From contig NZ_JAPEMU010000001.1 in assembly GCF_026342405.1 (NCBI RefSeq), forward strand, positions 4,092,001 through 4,156,000: a stretch of 64,000 nt of DNA, read 5' to 3'. This document shows positions 1-8,086 of this stretch, piece by piece (position 1 is the first letter of the stretch; every line of letters begins with the position of its first letter). The notes beneath the pieces are model-generated. The model saw only the letters and a list, made by a program, of their open reading frames with translations. It searched no databases and had not been told where the DNA came from. The stretch is from Kitasatospora sp. NBC_00240 (GTDB lineage Bacteria; Actinomycetota; Actinomycetes; Streptomycetales; Streptomycetaceae). Both the position numbers and the translations under genes were made by a program.

Positions 1-1247
1 ATCGTTCCGCCGGCCGCCACCAGCAGCGCCGTCCCCGCCAGCGAGGCCGCGAACCTGCGGGCGGCGAGCGGAAGGACGAGGTGACCGGACATCGGCCGGC
101 GCAGCGTCAGCACCACGGTGAGCGCGGCGAACCCGCCGAGCGGCAGCCAGGCCCAGCCGGTGGTGGCCAGCCGTTCGTCCGCCGCCGCGCCCGTGACTGC
201 GGGCAGCAGGGCGGCCGAGAGGGAGGCCTGCCCGGCGAGGAAGGCGCCCAGCCCGCCCCACAGGGCGGCGAACAGGCCGGCGGCCGGCAGCAGCGCCGTC
301 GGGCCGATGGCCTTCTGCGGCGCCCCGCCCGATGCGGCGGGGGCCGGGCCGGCGCCCGCCGGACCGCCGGCGGGGGTCTGCGGGGCTCCGGCCGGCCCGC
401 CGAGCCCGGCCACCGCCCGCAGCACCGCGTGGTCCACGGCGGCGGTCGCCACCATCGCGGTGGCGACGGCGTTGACCCCGCCCAGCCCGAAGGCCTGGAC
501 GGCGAGCAGTCCAGGCAGCCGCCCGAGCAGGAACCCCGCGGCGAGCGGCATCCGCAGGCGCAGCGCCCACCCGTACGCGGCCGCGCCCGCGCCGGTCAGC
601 GCGGTGGCCACCGCCCAGTAGCCGGACGCGTCGGTGCCGCCCAGCCCGGCCAGGTCGGCGGCGCGCGCGGCGAAGAGGTCGAGCAGCACCAGCGCCAGCC
701 CGACGGCGGCCGAGGTCTCCGCCGTGGCGGACAGGCCCCGGCGCCGCAGCCGCACGGGCAGCGCGAGCGCGCAGCCGGTCAGCACGGCGAGGACGGCGGC
801 GCGCCCGCCGATCCCCAGGTGGCCCCAGCTGACCACGGTGAAGACCAGCGCGGCGACGGTCACCAGCAGACCGCCGAGCACCAGCAGCACGGTCTGCGCG
901 GACCGCCCGGACACCTCGGGCCGCCCGGCCACGGGCACCGCCCCGGGCGGGGGCGGCCCCCACGAGGGCACCGGTGGCACCGGGCCACGGGCGCCCTCCG
1001 GCTCGTCCCGGCGGGCTCGGAGCCCGGTCAGCAGGTCGTCCCGCTGCCGGAGCAGCACCAGTCGCTGCGCCTCGACGCCCTGCAGCGCCAGCGTCACCTG
1101 CCAGAGTGCGGCGGCGGCCGGGCCGTCCAGCGGGAGCCGGCACCGGCCGCAGCGGGCGGGCCGCTCGGTCTCGAACGGCGCCCCGCAGTCGGGGCAGGCC
1201 GGGACCTGGCCGGGCGCGGCGGGACCGGTGGGCGGAGTGCTGGTCAT
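1..1247 (-). CDS. Large zinc-ribbon multi-spanning membrane protein (SCO7613-like), 3' end outside window
   Basis: The frame starts at ATG 1247 and runs off the left edge, so only about the first 415 residues are visible. Cysteines at 18, 21, 33 and 36 form a short N-terminal zinc ribbon (CPDC...CGRC). A linker rich in Leu/Arg and then Pro follows, and from about residue 118 there is an almost unbroken series of hydrophobic helices rich in Ala, Val and Leu, separated by short Arg loops. This is the plan of a large actinobacterial membrane family often named after SCO7613; its function is not known. The gene is transcribed divergently from cutA and has a perfect TGAGTAC-GG-GTACTCA inverted repeat 35-50 bases before its start. 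Confidence 0.75.
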   Translation of the reverse strand, partial: MTSTPPTGPAAPGQVPACPDCGAPFETERPARCGRCRLPLDGPAAAALWQVTLALQGVEAQRLVLLRQRDDLLTGLRARRDEPEGARGPVPPVPSWGPPPPGAVPVAGRPEVSGRSAQTVLLVLGGLLVTVAALVFTVVSWGHLGIGGRAAVLAVLTGCALALPVRLRRRGLSATAETSAAVGLALVLLDLFAARAADLAGLGGTDASGYWAVATALTGAGAAAYGWALRLRMPLAAGFLLGRLPGLLAVQAFGLGGVNAVATAMVATAAVDHAVLRAVAGLGGPAGAPQTPAGGPAGAGPAPAASGGAPQKAIGPTALLPAAGLFAALWGGLGAFLAGQASLSAALLPAVTGAAADERLATTGWAWLPLGGFAALTVVLTLRRPMSGHLVLPLAARRFAASLAGTALLVAAGGT

Positions 1248-1589
1248 GCCCAGAGTGTCCCGGCCGGGCGGGCACCGCACATGAGTACGGGTACTCAATC
1301 CAGGCTCGGGTACGGTCGGGGGGGGCGAAGAACCGGGCGAAGAACCGGACGCCGGCCCGACCGGTCGTGTCAGGACCCTCCATCCGAACGGCCGGGAGTC
1401 ATATCATCGACGCGCCAGGCTCCTTCGGCGGCGTGCGGCCGCCGCGCTGCCCCCATCAGATGATGAAATCTGACGATCCATCAATTATGTTATGGCGCAG
1501 CAACATTGGCATGTTCTACACCAACTCCGCCGAGGCTCGCGAGCTCCCCGCACGCCCCCTGTCGCGCCCCCGCCCGCCACGCCGACCCC
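1248..1589. other. Divergent intergenic region with palindrome and AT-rich island
   Basis: There is no convincing gene here. It holds the 1282-1297 palindrome, two direct copies of GCGAAGAACCGG at about 1324-1350, and an unusually AT-rich stretch at about 1450-1520 that contains CATCA-GA-TGATG at 1453-1464. It probably carries the promoter of the leftward membrane protein and upstream elements for cutA. Confidence 0.4.
1282..1297. promoter_or_regulatory. Perfect inverted repeat upstream of the membrane protein
   Basis: TGAGTAC, GG, GTACTCA: seven-base arms and a two-base centre, lying between 35 and 50 bases upstream of ATG 1247. Position and symmetry suggest an operator for a dimeric regulator. 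The regulator is not identifiable from this window. Confidence 0.4.
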
Positions 1590-1595
1590 TACGCT
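1590..1595 (+). promoter_or_regulatory. -10 hexamer for leaderless cutA transcript
   Basis: TACGCT lies six bases before ATG 1602, and no Shine-Dalgarno sequence lies between them. This is the usual layout of leaderless transcripts in streptomycetes. Confidence 0.5.
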
Positions 1596-1601
1596 CCCCT
1601 C

Positions 1602-1925
1602 ATGACGACCCCCGAGTTCATCGTGGCCACCACCACTCACGACGCCGAGGACAAGGCCCGCGCACTGGCCGCCGCCGTGGTCGGCGAACGACTGGCCGCC
1701 TGCGCCCAGGTCTCCACCGTCGCCTCGGTCTACCGCTGGGAGGGCACGCTGCGGACCGACCCCGAATGGCGGATCGACTTCAAGACCCGCGCCGAACTCT
1801 TCGACCCGCTCGCGGCGTTCGTCACCGCCCACCACACCTACGACACCCCGGAGATCATCGCCGTCCCGCTCCTCGCCGGCAGCCCCGACTACCTCGACTG
1901 GGTGCGCACCGAGACGGCCGGCTGA
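1602..1925 (+). CDS. cutA: Divalent cation tolerance protein CutA1
   Basis: A 107-residue protein, the normal size for the trimeric CutA1 family. It shows the family pattern: an early beta strand (EFIVATTTHDAEDKARALA), the LAACAQV segment, SVYRWEG, and the C-terminal PEIIAVPL...YLDWV signature. CutA1 proteins bind divalent metals such as copper in the cytoplasm; their physiological role is still debated. The ATG at 1602 is preferred to upstream starts because the conserved protein begins there and a -10-like hexamer sits just before it. The gene stands alone, divergent from the membrane protein. Confidence 0.9.
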   Translation: MTTPEFIVATTTHDAEDKARALAAAVVGERLAACAQVSTVASVYRWEGTLRTDPEWRIDFKTRAELFDPLAAFVTAHHTYDTPEIIAVPLLAGSPDYLDWVRTETAG

Positions 1926-2234
1926 GCGGGGAGGCGCGCCACGGGCAGGCCGGGCGGCGGGCACCGCGCGGCAGGGCCCCGGCCGGACCCACATCCACAG
2001 ACGTACACCTTCCTGTACTCAGGAGGAGGGTGGCCATGAAGCCGATGACCTGCTCGGAATCCCGCGCCGGCATGCCGAGGTGTCGAACGCCGTCACGGAC
2101 GACCGTGAGTCCTCCAGGGGGACGATGACGACCGGCTCGCGTCCGGCGGGCGATCACTGGAACATTGATTCTCCCGGGTGGATCGACGGCGATGCAGACT
2201 CCCACACGCCAGCACCAAGTCAGCACGGAAATGA
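1926..2234. other. Intergenic region between cutA and ychF
   Basis: No gene can be assigned with confidence. A possible 30-codon ORF (ATG 2037 to stop 2128, plus strand) follows AGGAGG with a spacing of about ten bases, but its product resembles nothing I know. The converging genes share the hairpin at 2235-2270. Confidence 0.3.
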
Positions 2235-2270
2235 GGAGAGGGCCGGACCTCATGGAGTCCGACCCTCTCC
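2235..2270. terminator. Hairpin terminator downstream of ychF
   Basis: Arms 2235-2248 and 2257-2270 pair over 14 positions with one C/A mismatch around an eight-base loop. The hairpin begins 46 bases beyond the ychF stop and may also stop reading from the cutA side. Confidence 0.65.
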
Positions 2271-2315
2271 GACCTGCACACTTGTCAACTCAGACAACAT
2301 GCAGTAACAGCTTGA

Positions 2316-3389
2316 TCACACATTGAAGCGGAACTCCACCACGTCGCCGTCCTGCATGACGTACTCCTTGCCCTCGATGCGGGCCTTGCCCTTGCTGCGG
2401 GCCTCGGCGATCGAGCCGCACTCGACGAGGTCGTCGAAGGAGATGATCTCCGCCTTGATGAAGCCCTTCTGGAAGTCGGTGTGGATCACACCGGCGGCCT
2501 CGGGGGCGGTGGCGCCCTTCTTGATCGTCCAGGCCCGGGTCTCCTTGGGGCCGGCGGTGAGGTAGCTCTGCAGGCCGAGGGTCTCGTAGCCGACGCGGCC
2601 GAGGGTGGCCATTCCGGTCTCCTCCTGGCCCATCGACTGGAGCAGCTCCAGCGCCTCGTCCTCGTCCATGCCGATCAGCTCGGACTCGATCTTCGCGTTG
2701 AGGAAGATCGCCTCGGCGGGGGCGACCAGGGCGCGCTGGGCGTCCTTGAACTCCTCGTCGGTGAGCTCGTCCTCGTCGACGTTGAAGACGTAGAGGAACG
2801 GCTTGGTGGTGAGCAGGTGCAGCTCGCGGACCGAGGAGGAGTCGAAGCCGGCCTCGAAGAGGGTCCGGCCCTCCTCCAGGATCTTCTGGGCGGCCTCGGC
2901 GGCGGCCAGCGTTGCGGCCGACTCCTTCTTCAGGCGCGACTCCTTCTGGAGGCGGGGCAGCACCTTCTCGATGGACTGGAGGTCCGCGAGGATCAGCTCG
3001 GTGTTGATGGTCTCGATGTCGTCCTTCGGCGAGACCTTGCCGTCCACGTGCACCACGTCGGGGTCGACGAAGGCGCGGATGACCTGGCAGATCGCGTCGG
3101 ACTCACGGATGTTCGCGAGGAACTTGTTGCCCAGGCCCTCACCCACGGAGGCGCCGCGGACGATGCCCGCGATGTCCACGAAGTCGACGGTGGCCGGCAG
3201 GATCCGCTGCGAGCCGAAGATCTCGGCGAGCTTGTTCAGCCGGGTGTCCGGGACGCCGACGACGCCGACGTTGGGCTCGATGGTGGCGAACGGGTAGTTG
3301 GCCGCCAGCACGTCGTTCTTGGTCAGGGCGTTGAACAGGGTCGACTTGCCGACGTTCGGCAGGCCGACGATTCCGATCGTGAGCGACAT
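2316..3389 (-). CDS. ychF: Redox-regulated Obg-family ATPase YchF (OLA1)
   Basis: 357 residues, close to the family's usual 360-363. The P-loop GLPNVGKST is at residues 8-16, switch II DIAGIVRGAS at about 73-82, and the G4 position reads NVDE instead of NKxD, which is the change that makes this GTPase-fold protein prefer ATP. The C-terminal TGS-like domain ends in the expected DGDVVEFRFNV. YchF binds ribosomes and is linked to translation and the oxidative stress response. ATG 3389 is the conserved start. The gene appears to be transcribed alone and ends at the 2235-2270 hairpin. Confidence 0.95.
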   Translation of the reverse strand: MSLTIGIVGLPNVGKSTLFNALTKNDVLAANYPFATIEPNVGVVGVPDTRLNKLAEIFGSQRILPATVDFVDIAGIVRGASVGEGLGNKFLANIRESDAICQVIRAFVDPDVVHVDGKVSPKDDIETINTELILADLQSIEKVLPRLQKESRLKKESAATLAAAEAAQKILEEGRTLFEAGFDSSSVRELHLLTTKPFLYVFNVDEDELTDEEFKDAQRALVAPAEAIFLNAKIESELIGMDEDEALELLQSMGQEETGMATLGRVGYETLGLQSYLTAGPKETRAWTIKKGATAPEAAGVIHTDFQKGFIKAEIISFDDLVECGSIAEARSKGKARIEGKEYVMQDGDVVEFRFNV

Positions 3390-3465
3390 GAAGCGCAGTC
3401 CCGTGGGCTCGGAGGGAGTGGAGCGGCCACCGTACGGGCCGATCCCCCAGTCTACGGGCTGGCGC

Positions 3466-3849
3466 TCAGCCGACCGGCTCGGGCTCCAGGAACTCCAGGC
3501 GGTTGCCGAGCGCGTCCGTCGAATGGAAGCGCCGGTACCCGGGGAAGTTCCCGTCCCGGACGACCTGGTGGCCGTGGGCGGCGAGCCGGGCGGCCAGGCC
3601 GTCCAGGCCGCTCACCAGGATGCCGGGGTGCCCCTTGGCGGACGGGGTGAAGTCGGCCACCACCCCGAGGTGGACCTCGACGCCGCCGCCGCGGAACCAG
3701 CAGCCGCCGCGGGCCGCCAGCACCGGCGGCTTCTCGAGCTCGGTCATACCGAGCACGCCCACCCAGAACGCCCGGCACCGGTCCTCGGCACCGGCCGGCA
3801 TGTCGAGCTGTACGTGGTGGAGCCGCTCGAAGCCGAAGTCCGCCGTCAT
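3466..3849 (-). CDS. VOC-superfamily (glyoxalase/dioxygenase-like) protein
   Basis: 127 residues from ATG 3849, which follows GGGGAGGA at good spacing; the longer open frame upstream has no support. It forms one vicinal-oxygen-chelate domain: LHHVQLDMP at the N terminus (first metal-ligand His), a central VEVHLGV (second His) and a C-terminal GNRLEFLEPEP (Glu ligand). Members include glyoxalases, extradiol dioxygenases and antibiotic-binding proteins; the substrate cannot be predicted. It reads toward ychF and is divergent from the DUF6542-like gene. Confidence 0.8.
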   Translation of the reverse strand: MTADFGFERLHHVQLDMPAGAEDRCRAFWVGVLGMTELEKPPVLAARGGCWFRGGGVEVHLGVVADFTPSAKGHPGILVSGLDGLAARLAAHGHQVVRDGNFPGYRRFHSTDALGNRLEFLEPEPVG

Positions 3850-3968
3850 GGTTCCTCCCCGTACGCACGATGACGGACCATCATACGACTGCGCCGGACG
3901 GAGACACGGAGCAAGCTCCCGATCACCCATTACACAGTGTGGCGTTGATCGGACCGTACGTTGGGCAG

Positions 3969-4589
3969 GTGGAGCAGAGCATCCGTACCCAGCCGCCAGG
4001 GCCTCGACGCCGACCGCCGAACGGCGGCGCCGGGGCCGCCGTACCGGGCCCCGGCCGGGCCCCCGAGCGGGCCGCCGCCGAAGGGCCGGACCGGCCCCGG
4101 CTGCGGGCGGCCTCGGCGGGCCGGGACGGCGCCCGCCCGGCGTCCGGCACCGGGCTGAGACTTCGGCTGCCGCTGGGCGGCCGGGCCGGCCGCGAGCGGC
4201 CGCGCAGCGGCCGGCCGGCCCGGCTGACGGCAGTGGGCACCGGGGTGCTGGCGGTGGCCGGCACCGTGCTGGCGGCCGGCGTCGACCGGATGCTCTTCGG
4301 TGGCCTCGGGGTGCTGTTCGGGGTCGCCTATCTGGTGGTCTGCTTCCAGCTGGCGGTCCGGGTGCGCCCGGCCGATCTGCTGGCCGCGCCGATCTCCGGG
4401 CCGATCGCGTTCGCGGCGGCGCTGCTGCTGCTCGGGCCGGTGTCCAGTTCCGGGGTGACCGCCCAGGTGGTGGCGCTGGCGACCGGGCTGGCGCTGCGGG
4501 CCGGGTGGTTGTTCGGCGGGACGGGGCTGGCCGCGGCGATCGTGCTGGCCCGCTTCGTGGCGCAGCGCCGGATCCAGCGCAGCCGCTGA
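3969..4589 (+). CDS. DUF6542-like membrane protein
   Basis: About 206 residues from GTG 3969. The first ~90 residues are disordered, rich in Pro, Arg and Gly. The last ~115 form about four hydrophobic helices (VGTGVLAVAGTVLAAG, LGVLFGVAYLVVCFQ, PISGPIAFAAALLLLG, GLALRAGWLFGGTGLAAA) ending in a basic tail. This matches what I recall as DUF6542, found at this position in related chromosomes. Function is unknown. The start is uncertain: an ATG at 3870 is in frame but has no ribosome-binding site, and GTG 3969 also lacks a strong one. Confidence 0.65.
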   Translation: MEQSIRTQPPGPRRRPPNGGAGAAVPGPGRAPERAAAEGPDRPRLRAASAGRDGARPASGTGLRLRLPLGGRAGRERPRSGRPARLTAVGTGVLAVAGTVLAAGVDRMLFGGLGVLFGVAYLVVCFQLAVRVRPADLLAAPISGPIAFAAALLLLGPVSSSGVTAQVVALATGLALRAGWLFGGTGLAAAIVLARFVAQRRIQRSR

Positions 4590-4753
4590 CCGGCCCGGCC
4601 CGTCCGGCGGCTCCACCGGGCGGGCCGCGAGCGCCAGGAGCGGATCCCCGGGCCGGGGCCGCCGCCAGGGCCGGGAGCGCCGCCAGGGCCGGACGGGGCC
4701 CGCGACGGCGCCGCTCCCGGGCCCCGCCGGCACCCGGCCGGCCAACCGCCCGG

Positions 4754-5500
4754 TCAGCTCGCCTTGGCCGCCGCCATCGCCGCGCCCACGATGCCCGCGT
4801 CGTTGCGCAGCTCCGCCGGGACGACCTCCGCCTCGCGCTTCTTCAGCAGCGGCAGGAACTTCTCGTGCTTGCGGCTGACCCCGCCGCCGATGATGACCAG
4901 TTGCGGCGAGAACAGGCCCTCCACCAGGTCCAGGTACTCGTCGACCCGGACCGACCACTGCTCCCAGGTCAGCTCGTGCCGCTCCTTGGCGGCCGAGGAG
5001 GCCCGGCGCTCGGCGTCCTTGCCGCGCAGCTCCAGGTGGCCGAGCTCGGTGTTGGGCACCAGGACGCCGTCCACGAAGAGCGCGCTGCCGATGCCGGTGC
5101 CGAAGGTGAGCACCAGCACCACGCCGTCACGGGCCTTGCCCGCGCCGTGGGCGGTCTCGGCCAGGCCGGCCGCGTCCGCGTCGTTCAGCAGGGTGGCGGG
5201 CAGGTCGAGGGCCTCCCGGAAGAGGCCTTCGGCGTCGAGGCCGATCCAGCCCTTGTCCACGTTGGCTGCCGTCCGGGTGTGGCCGCCGACCACCACGCCG
5301 GGGAAGGTCAGCCCGACCGGGCCCTGGTGGCCGAAGTGCCGGACCACCTCGCAGACCGCGGCGACGACGGCCTCCGGCGAGGCCGGGCGCGGGGTCAGCA
5401 CCTTGTGGCGCTCCTCGGCCAGCACTCCGCGCCGTAGGTCCACCGGGGCGCCCTTGATACCGGAACCGCCGATGTCCACGCCGAATACGTTCGCCGTCAT
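4754..5500 (-). CDS. ppgK: Polyphosphate glucokinase (ROK family)
   Basis: 248 residues, typical of actinobacterial PpgK. It phosphorylates glucose to glucose-6-phosphate using inorganic polyphosphate or ATP. Visible motifs are the N-terminal phosphate-binding loop FGVDIGGSGIKGA (6-18), TFPGVV, the sugar-binding LNDADAAGLAE (about residues 107-117), TFGTGIGSALF and NTELGHLEL, and the C-terminal IIGGGVSRKHEKF. The start at ATG 5500 is the conserved one. It is followed, in the upstream direction, by ispH on the same strand after a gap of about 160 bases, so they may or may not be co-transcribed. Confidence 0.92.
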   Translation of the reverse strand: MTANVFGVDIGGSGIKGAPVDLRRGVLAEERHKVLTPRPASPEAVVAAVCEVVRHFGHQGPVGLTFPGVVVGGHTRTAANVDKGWIGLDAEGLFREALDLPATLLNDADAAGLAETAHGAGKARDGVVLVLTFGTGIGSALFVDGVLVPNTELGHLELRGKDAERRASSAAKERHELTWEQWSVRVDEYLDLVEGLFSPQLVIIGGGVSRKHEKFLPLLKKREAEVVPAELRNDAGIVGAAMAAAKAS

Positions 5501-5660
5501 GCGTCGTCCCTTCTGTCCACAGGCCTGTGCACAACCGTACGGAAGGCCGTTCCGGCACCAACGTACGAGAGGCCGGTCGGCCCCGCCTGCTGATACCCGC
5601 GGACGGGCAGCACGACGCCCGGGGCCCCGCAGGGCTCCCGGGCGTCGGACGGGGTTCGGG

Positions 5661-6644
5661 TCAGAGCTTGCCGGCGGCCTCGGCGCGCAGGTCGCGGCGG
5701 AGCTCCTTGGGCAGCGAGAAGATCAGGTGCTCCTCGGCGGTCTTCACGATCGAGACGTCGGCGTAGCCGCGCTCGGCGAGGTAGGCCAGCACGCCGTCGA
5801 CCAGGATCTCGGGCACCGAGGCGCCGCTGGTGAGGCCCACCGTGGTGACGCCCTCCAGCCAGGACTCCTCGATCTCGTCGGCGAAGTCCACCAGGTGGGC
5901 GGCCTTGGCGCCGTACTCCAGGCCGACCTCGACCAGGCGCACCGAGTTGGAGGAGTTCTTGGAGCCGACCACGATCAGCAGGTCGACGTCGGGCGCCATC
6001 TGCTTGACGGCGACCTGGCGGTTCTGGGTGGCGTAGCAGATGTCGTCGCTGGGCGGGCTGACCAGCAGCGGGAAGCGCTTCTTCAGCTCGCCGACGGTGG
6101 CCATCGTCTCGTCGACCGACAGCGTGGTCTGGGAGAGCCAGACGACCTTGCTCTCGTCACGCACGGTGACGTTGGCGACGTCCTCGGCGCCGTCCACCAG
6201 GTGGATCCGGTCCGGGGCCTCGCCCATGGTGCCGACGACCTCCTCGTGACCCTCGTGGCCCACCAGCAGGATGTCGTAGTCCTCCTCGGCGAACCGGACG
6301 GCCTCCTTGTGGACCTTGGTCACCAGCGGGCAGGTCGCGTCGACGGTGGCGAGCTTGCCGGCCTTCGCCTCGTCGTGGACGGACGGCGCGACGCCGTGCG
6401 CGGAGAAGACCACGATCGAGCCCTCGGGCACCTCCTCCGTCTCGTCGACGAAGATCGCGCCCTGCTTCTCCAGGGTCTGCACGACGTACTTGTTGTGGAC
6501 GATCTGCTTGCGGACGTAGATCGGTGCCCCGTACTGCTCAAGGGCCTTCTCCACGGCGATGACGGCGCGGTCGACACCCGCGCAGTAGCCCCGGGGGGCG
6601 GCGAGCAGGACGCGGCGCTGAGCAGTGGTGGACATGGCTCCCAT
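5661..6644 (-). CDS. ispH: 4-hydroxy-3-methylbut-2-enyl diphosphate reductase (IspH/LytB)
   Basis: About 327 residues. This 4Fe-4S enzyme makes IPP and DMAPP in the last step of the MEP isoprenoid pathway. The three cluster cysteines are in PRGYCAGVDRA near the N terminus, DATCPLVTKVHKE and DDICYATQNRQ; the catalytic EGS-type and SxN segments (GSKNSSNSVRLVEV) and the final FSLPKELRR are also present. Two in-frame ATGs, 6644 and 6635, precede the conserved region, and neither has a strong ribosome-binding site. It supplies precursor upstream of enzymes such as the cis-prenyltransferase at 31995. Confidence 0.93.
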   Translation of the reverse strand: MGAMSTTAQRRVLLAAPRGYCAGVDRAVIAVEKALEQYGAPIYVRKQIVHNKYVVQTLEKQGAIFVDETEEVPEGSIVVFSAHGVAPSVHDEAKAGKLATVDATCPLVTKVHKEAVRFAEEDYDILLVGHEGHEEVVGTMGEAPDRIHLVDGAEDVANVTVRDESKVVWLSQTTLSVDETMATVGELKKRFPLLVSPPSDDICYATQNRQVAVKQMAPDVDLLIVVGSKNSSNSVRLVEVGLEYGAKAAHLVDFADEIEESWLEGVTTVGLTSGASVPEILVDGVLAYLAERGYADVSIVKTAEEHLIFSLPKELRRDLRAEAAGKL

Positions 6645-6723
6645 GGTACGGGCGCCACCGGGCCGCGCCGACGGGCGCCACGTACCGGGCCGAAGGTGAC
6701 CGGAATGCTCAAATGTGGAGTTC

Positions 6724-8076
6724 ATGGACACCAGCGGCGAGAAGGTCGGGCCCGGCGGACTGCGGCGCACCCTGGGCGTGCGCGACCTCATGGTGTACGG
6801 CCTGCTGTTCATCGCCCCGATGGCGCCGGTCGGCGTGTTCGGGGTGCTGGACGCGAAGAGCCACGGCGCGGTCGCCGCGGTCTACCTGGCGGCGACGGTC
6901 GCGATGGGGTTCACCGCCTTCTCGTACGCCCAGATGGTGCGCGCGGTGCCGCGGACCGGATCGGTGTTCGCCTACGCGCGGGCCGGGCTCGGTGAGGGGC
7001 CGGGGTTCGTCGCGGGCTGGATGGCGATGCTGGACTACCTGCTGATCCCGGCGGTGGCGTACCTGTTCTCCGGCATCGCGCTGAACTCGCTGGTGCCGGA
7101 CGTCTCCCGGTGGGTGTGGACGACGCTGGCGGTGCTGGTCACCACCGGGCTGAACCTGGCCGGCGTGCGGACCGCGGCCGTGGTGGGCTTCGCGGTGCTG
7201 GCGATGGAGATCGCGGTGCTGGCGGTGTTCCTGGTGGCGGCCGTGGTGGTGCTGGTGCGCGACGGCGCGGCCCGGGACTGGCTCTCGCCGCTGACCGGGG
7301 TCGGGGGCTTCTCCCTCACGGCGGTGCTCTCCGCGGTCAGCGTGGCCGTGCTGTCGTTCCTGGGCTTCGACGCGATCGCCTCCTTCGTGGAGGAGGCGGT
7401 GGGCGCCTCGGCCGCGGTCGCCAGGGCGGTGCTGTGGTGCCTGGTGCTGGCCGGGCTGCTGTTCGTCGCCCAGACCTACCTGGCGGCCCTGCTGGAGCCG
7501 GACTCCCCGCAGCAGTTGGCGGCCGACCCGGCGGCCCAGGGCGCGGCCTTCTACCGGACGGTGGACACCGCGATCGCGCCCTGGCTGCACACCCTGGTCG
7601 CGGTCAGCAAGGCGATCGGCGCCGCCTTCGCGGCGCTGGCCGGGCAGGCCGCGGCCGGCCGGCTGCTGTTCGCGATGGGCCGCGAGGGCCGGCTGCCGCG
7701 CGCGCTGGGCTCGGTGGACGACCGTACGGGAGTGCCGCGGCTCGCCCTGCTGACGGCGGCGACGGTCACGCTGGTCGCGGCGGTCTGGGCGGCCCGCCGC
7801 GACGACGGGCTGGACCAGCTGACCTCGGTGGTCGACATCGGCGCGCTGACCGCGTTCGTGCTGCTGCACGCGTCGGTGATCGGCTGGTACACCGTCCGGC
7901 ACGGCTCCCGGGACCGGCTGCGGCACCTGGTCGTGCCGGCGCTCGGCATCGCGGTGACGGTGGCGGTGATCGTGGCGGCCGCGCACACCGCCCAGTGGGT
8001 GGGCGCGGTGTGGCTGGCCGTCGGGCTCGCGGTGCTGTTCGTCCAGGACCGGACCGCTGTCGGCGGGCGGCGCTAG
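6724..8076 (+). CDS. APC-superfamily amino acid permease
   Basis: About 450 residues with roughly twelve hydrophobic helices, the size and layout of APC amino acid/polyamine transporters. The first helix carries the unwound substrate-binding segment (YGLLFIAPMAPVGVFG), helix 2 has GFTAFSYAQM with the conserved PRTGSVFAYAR just after it, and helix 6 region reads FLGFDAIASFVEEA. The substrate is not predictable. ATG 6724 is chosen over GTG 6715, which would add three residues. The TAG stop (8074-8076) is itself part of the -10 hexamer of the next gene, xseA, which begins ten bases later. Confidence 0.85.
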   Translation: MDTSGEKVGPGGLRRTLGVRDLMVYGLLFIAPMAPVGVFGVLDAKSHGAVAAVYLAATVAMGFTAFSYAQMVRAVPRTGSVFAYARAGLGEGPGFVAGWMAMLDYLLIPAVAYLFSGIALNSLVPDVSRWVWTTLAVLVTTGLNLAGVRTAAVVGFAVLAMEIAVLAVFLVAAVVVLVRDGAARDWLSPLTGVGGFSLTAVLSAVSVAVLSFLGFDAIASFVEEAVGASAAVARAVLWCLVLAGLLFVAQTYLAALLEPDSPQQLAADPAAQGAAFYRTVDTAIAPWLHTLVAVSKAIGAAFAALAGQAAAGRLLFAMGREGRLPRALGSVDDRTGVPRLALLTAATVTLVAAVWAARRDDGLDQLTSVVDIGALTAFVLLHASVIGWYTVRHGSRDRLRHLVVPALGIAVTVAVIVAAAHTAQWVGAVWLAVGLAVLFVQDRTAVGGRR

Positions 8077-8079
8077 CCT
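8074..8079 (+). promoter_or_regulatory. -10 hexamer for leaderless xseA transcript
   Basis: TAGCCT overlaps the stop codon of the upstream permease and lies seven bases before ATG 8087. There is no Shine-Dalgarno sequence, so xseA may have its own leaderless transcript. Confidence 0.45.
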
Positions 8080-8086
8080 CGTCGGT

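Noticed and set aside
81..1463. Long plus-strand ORFs (460 and 384 residues) over the left end
   Set aside because: Their products are Arg/Gly/Pro-rich without domains, and the minus strand encodes a zinc ribbon and regular membrane helices. High-GC DNA keeps the antisense frames open.
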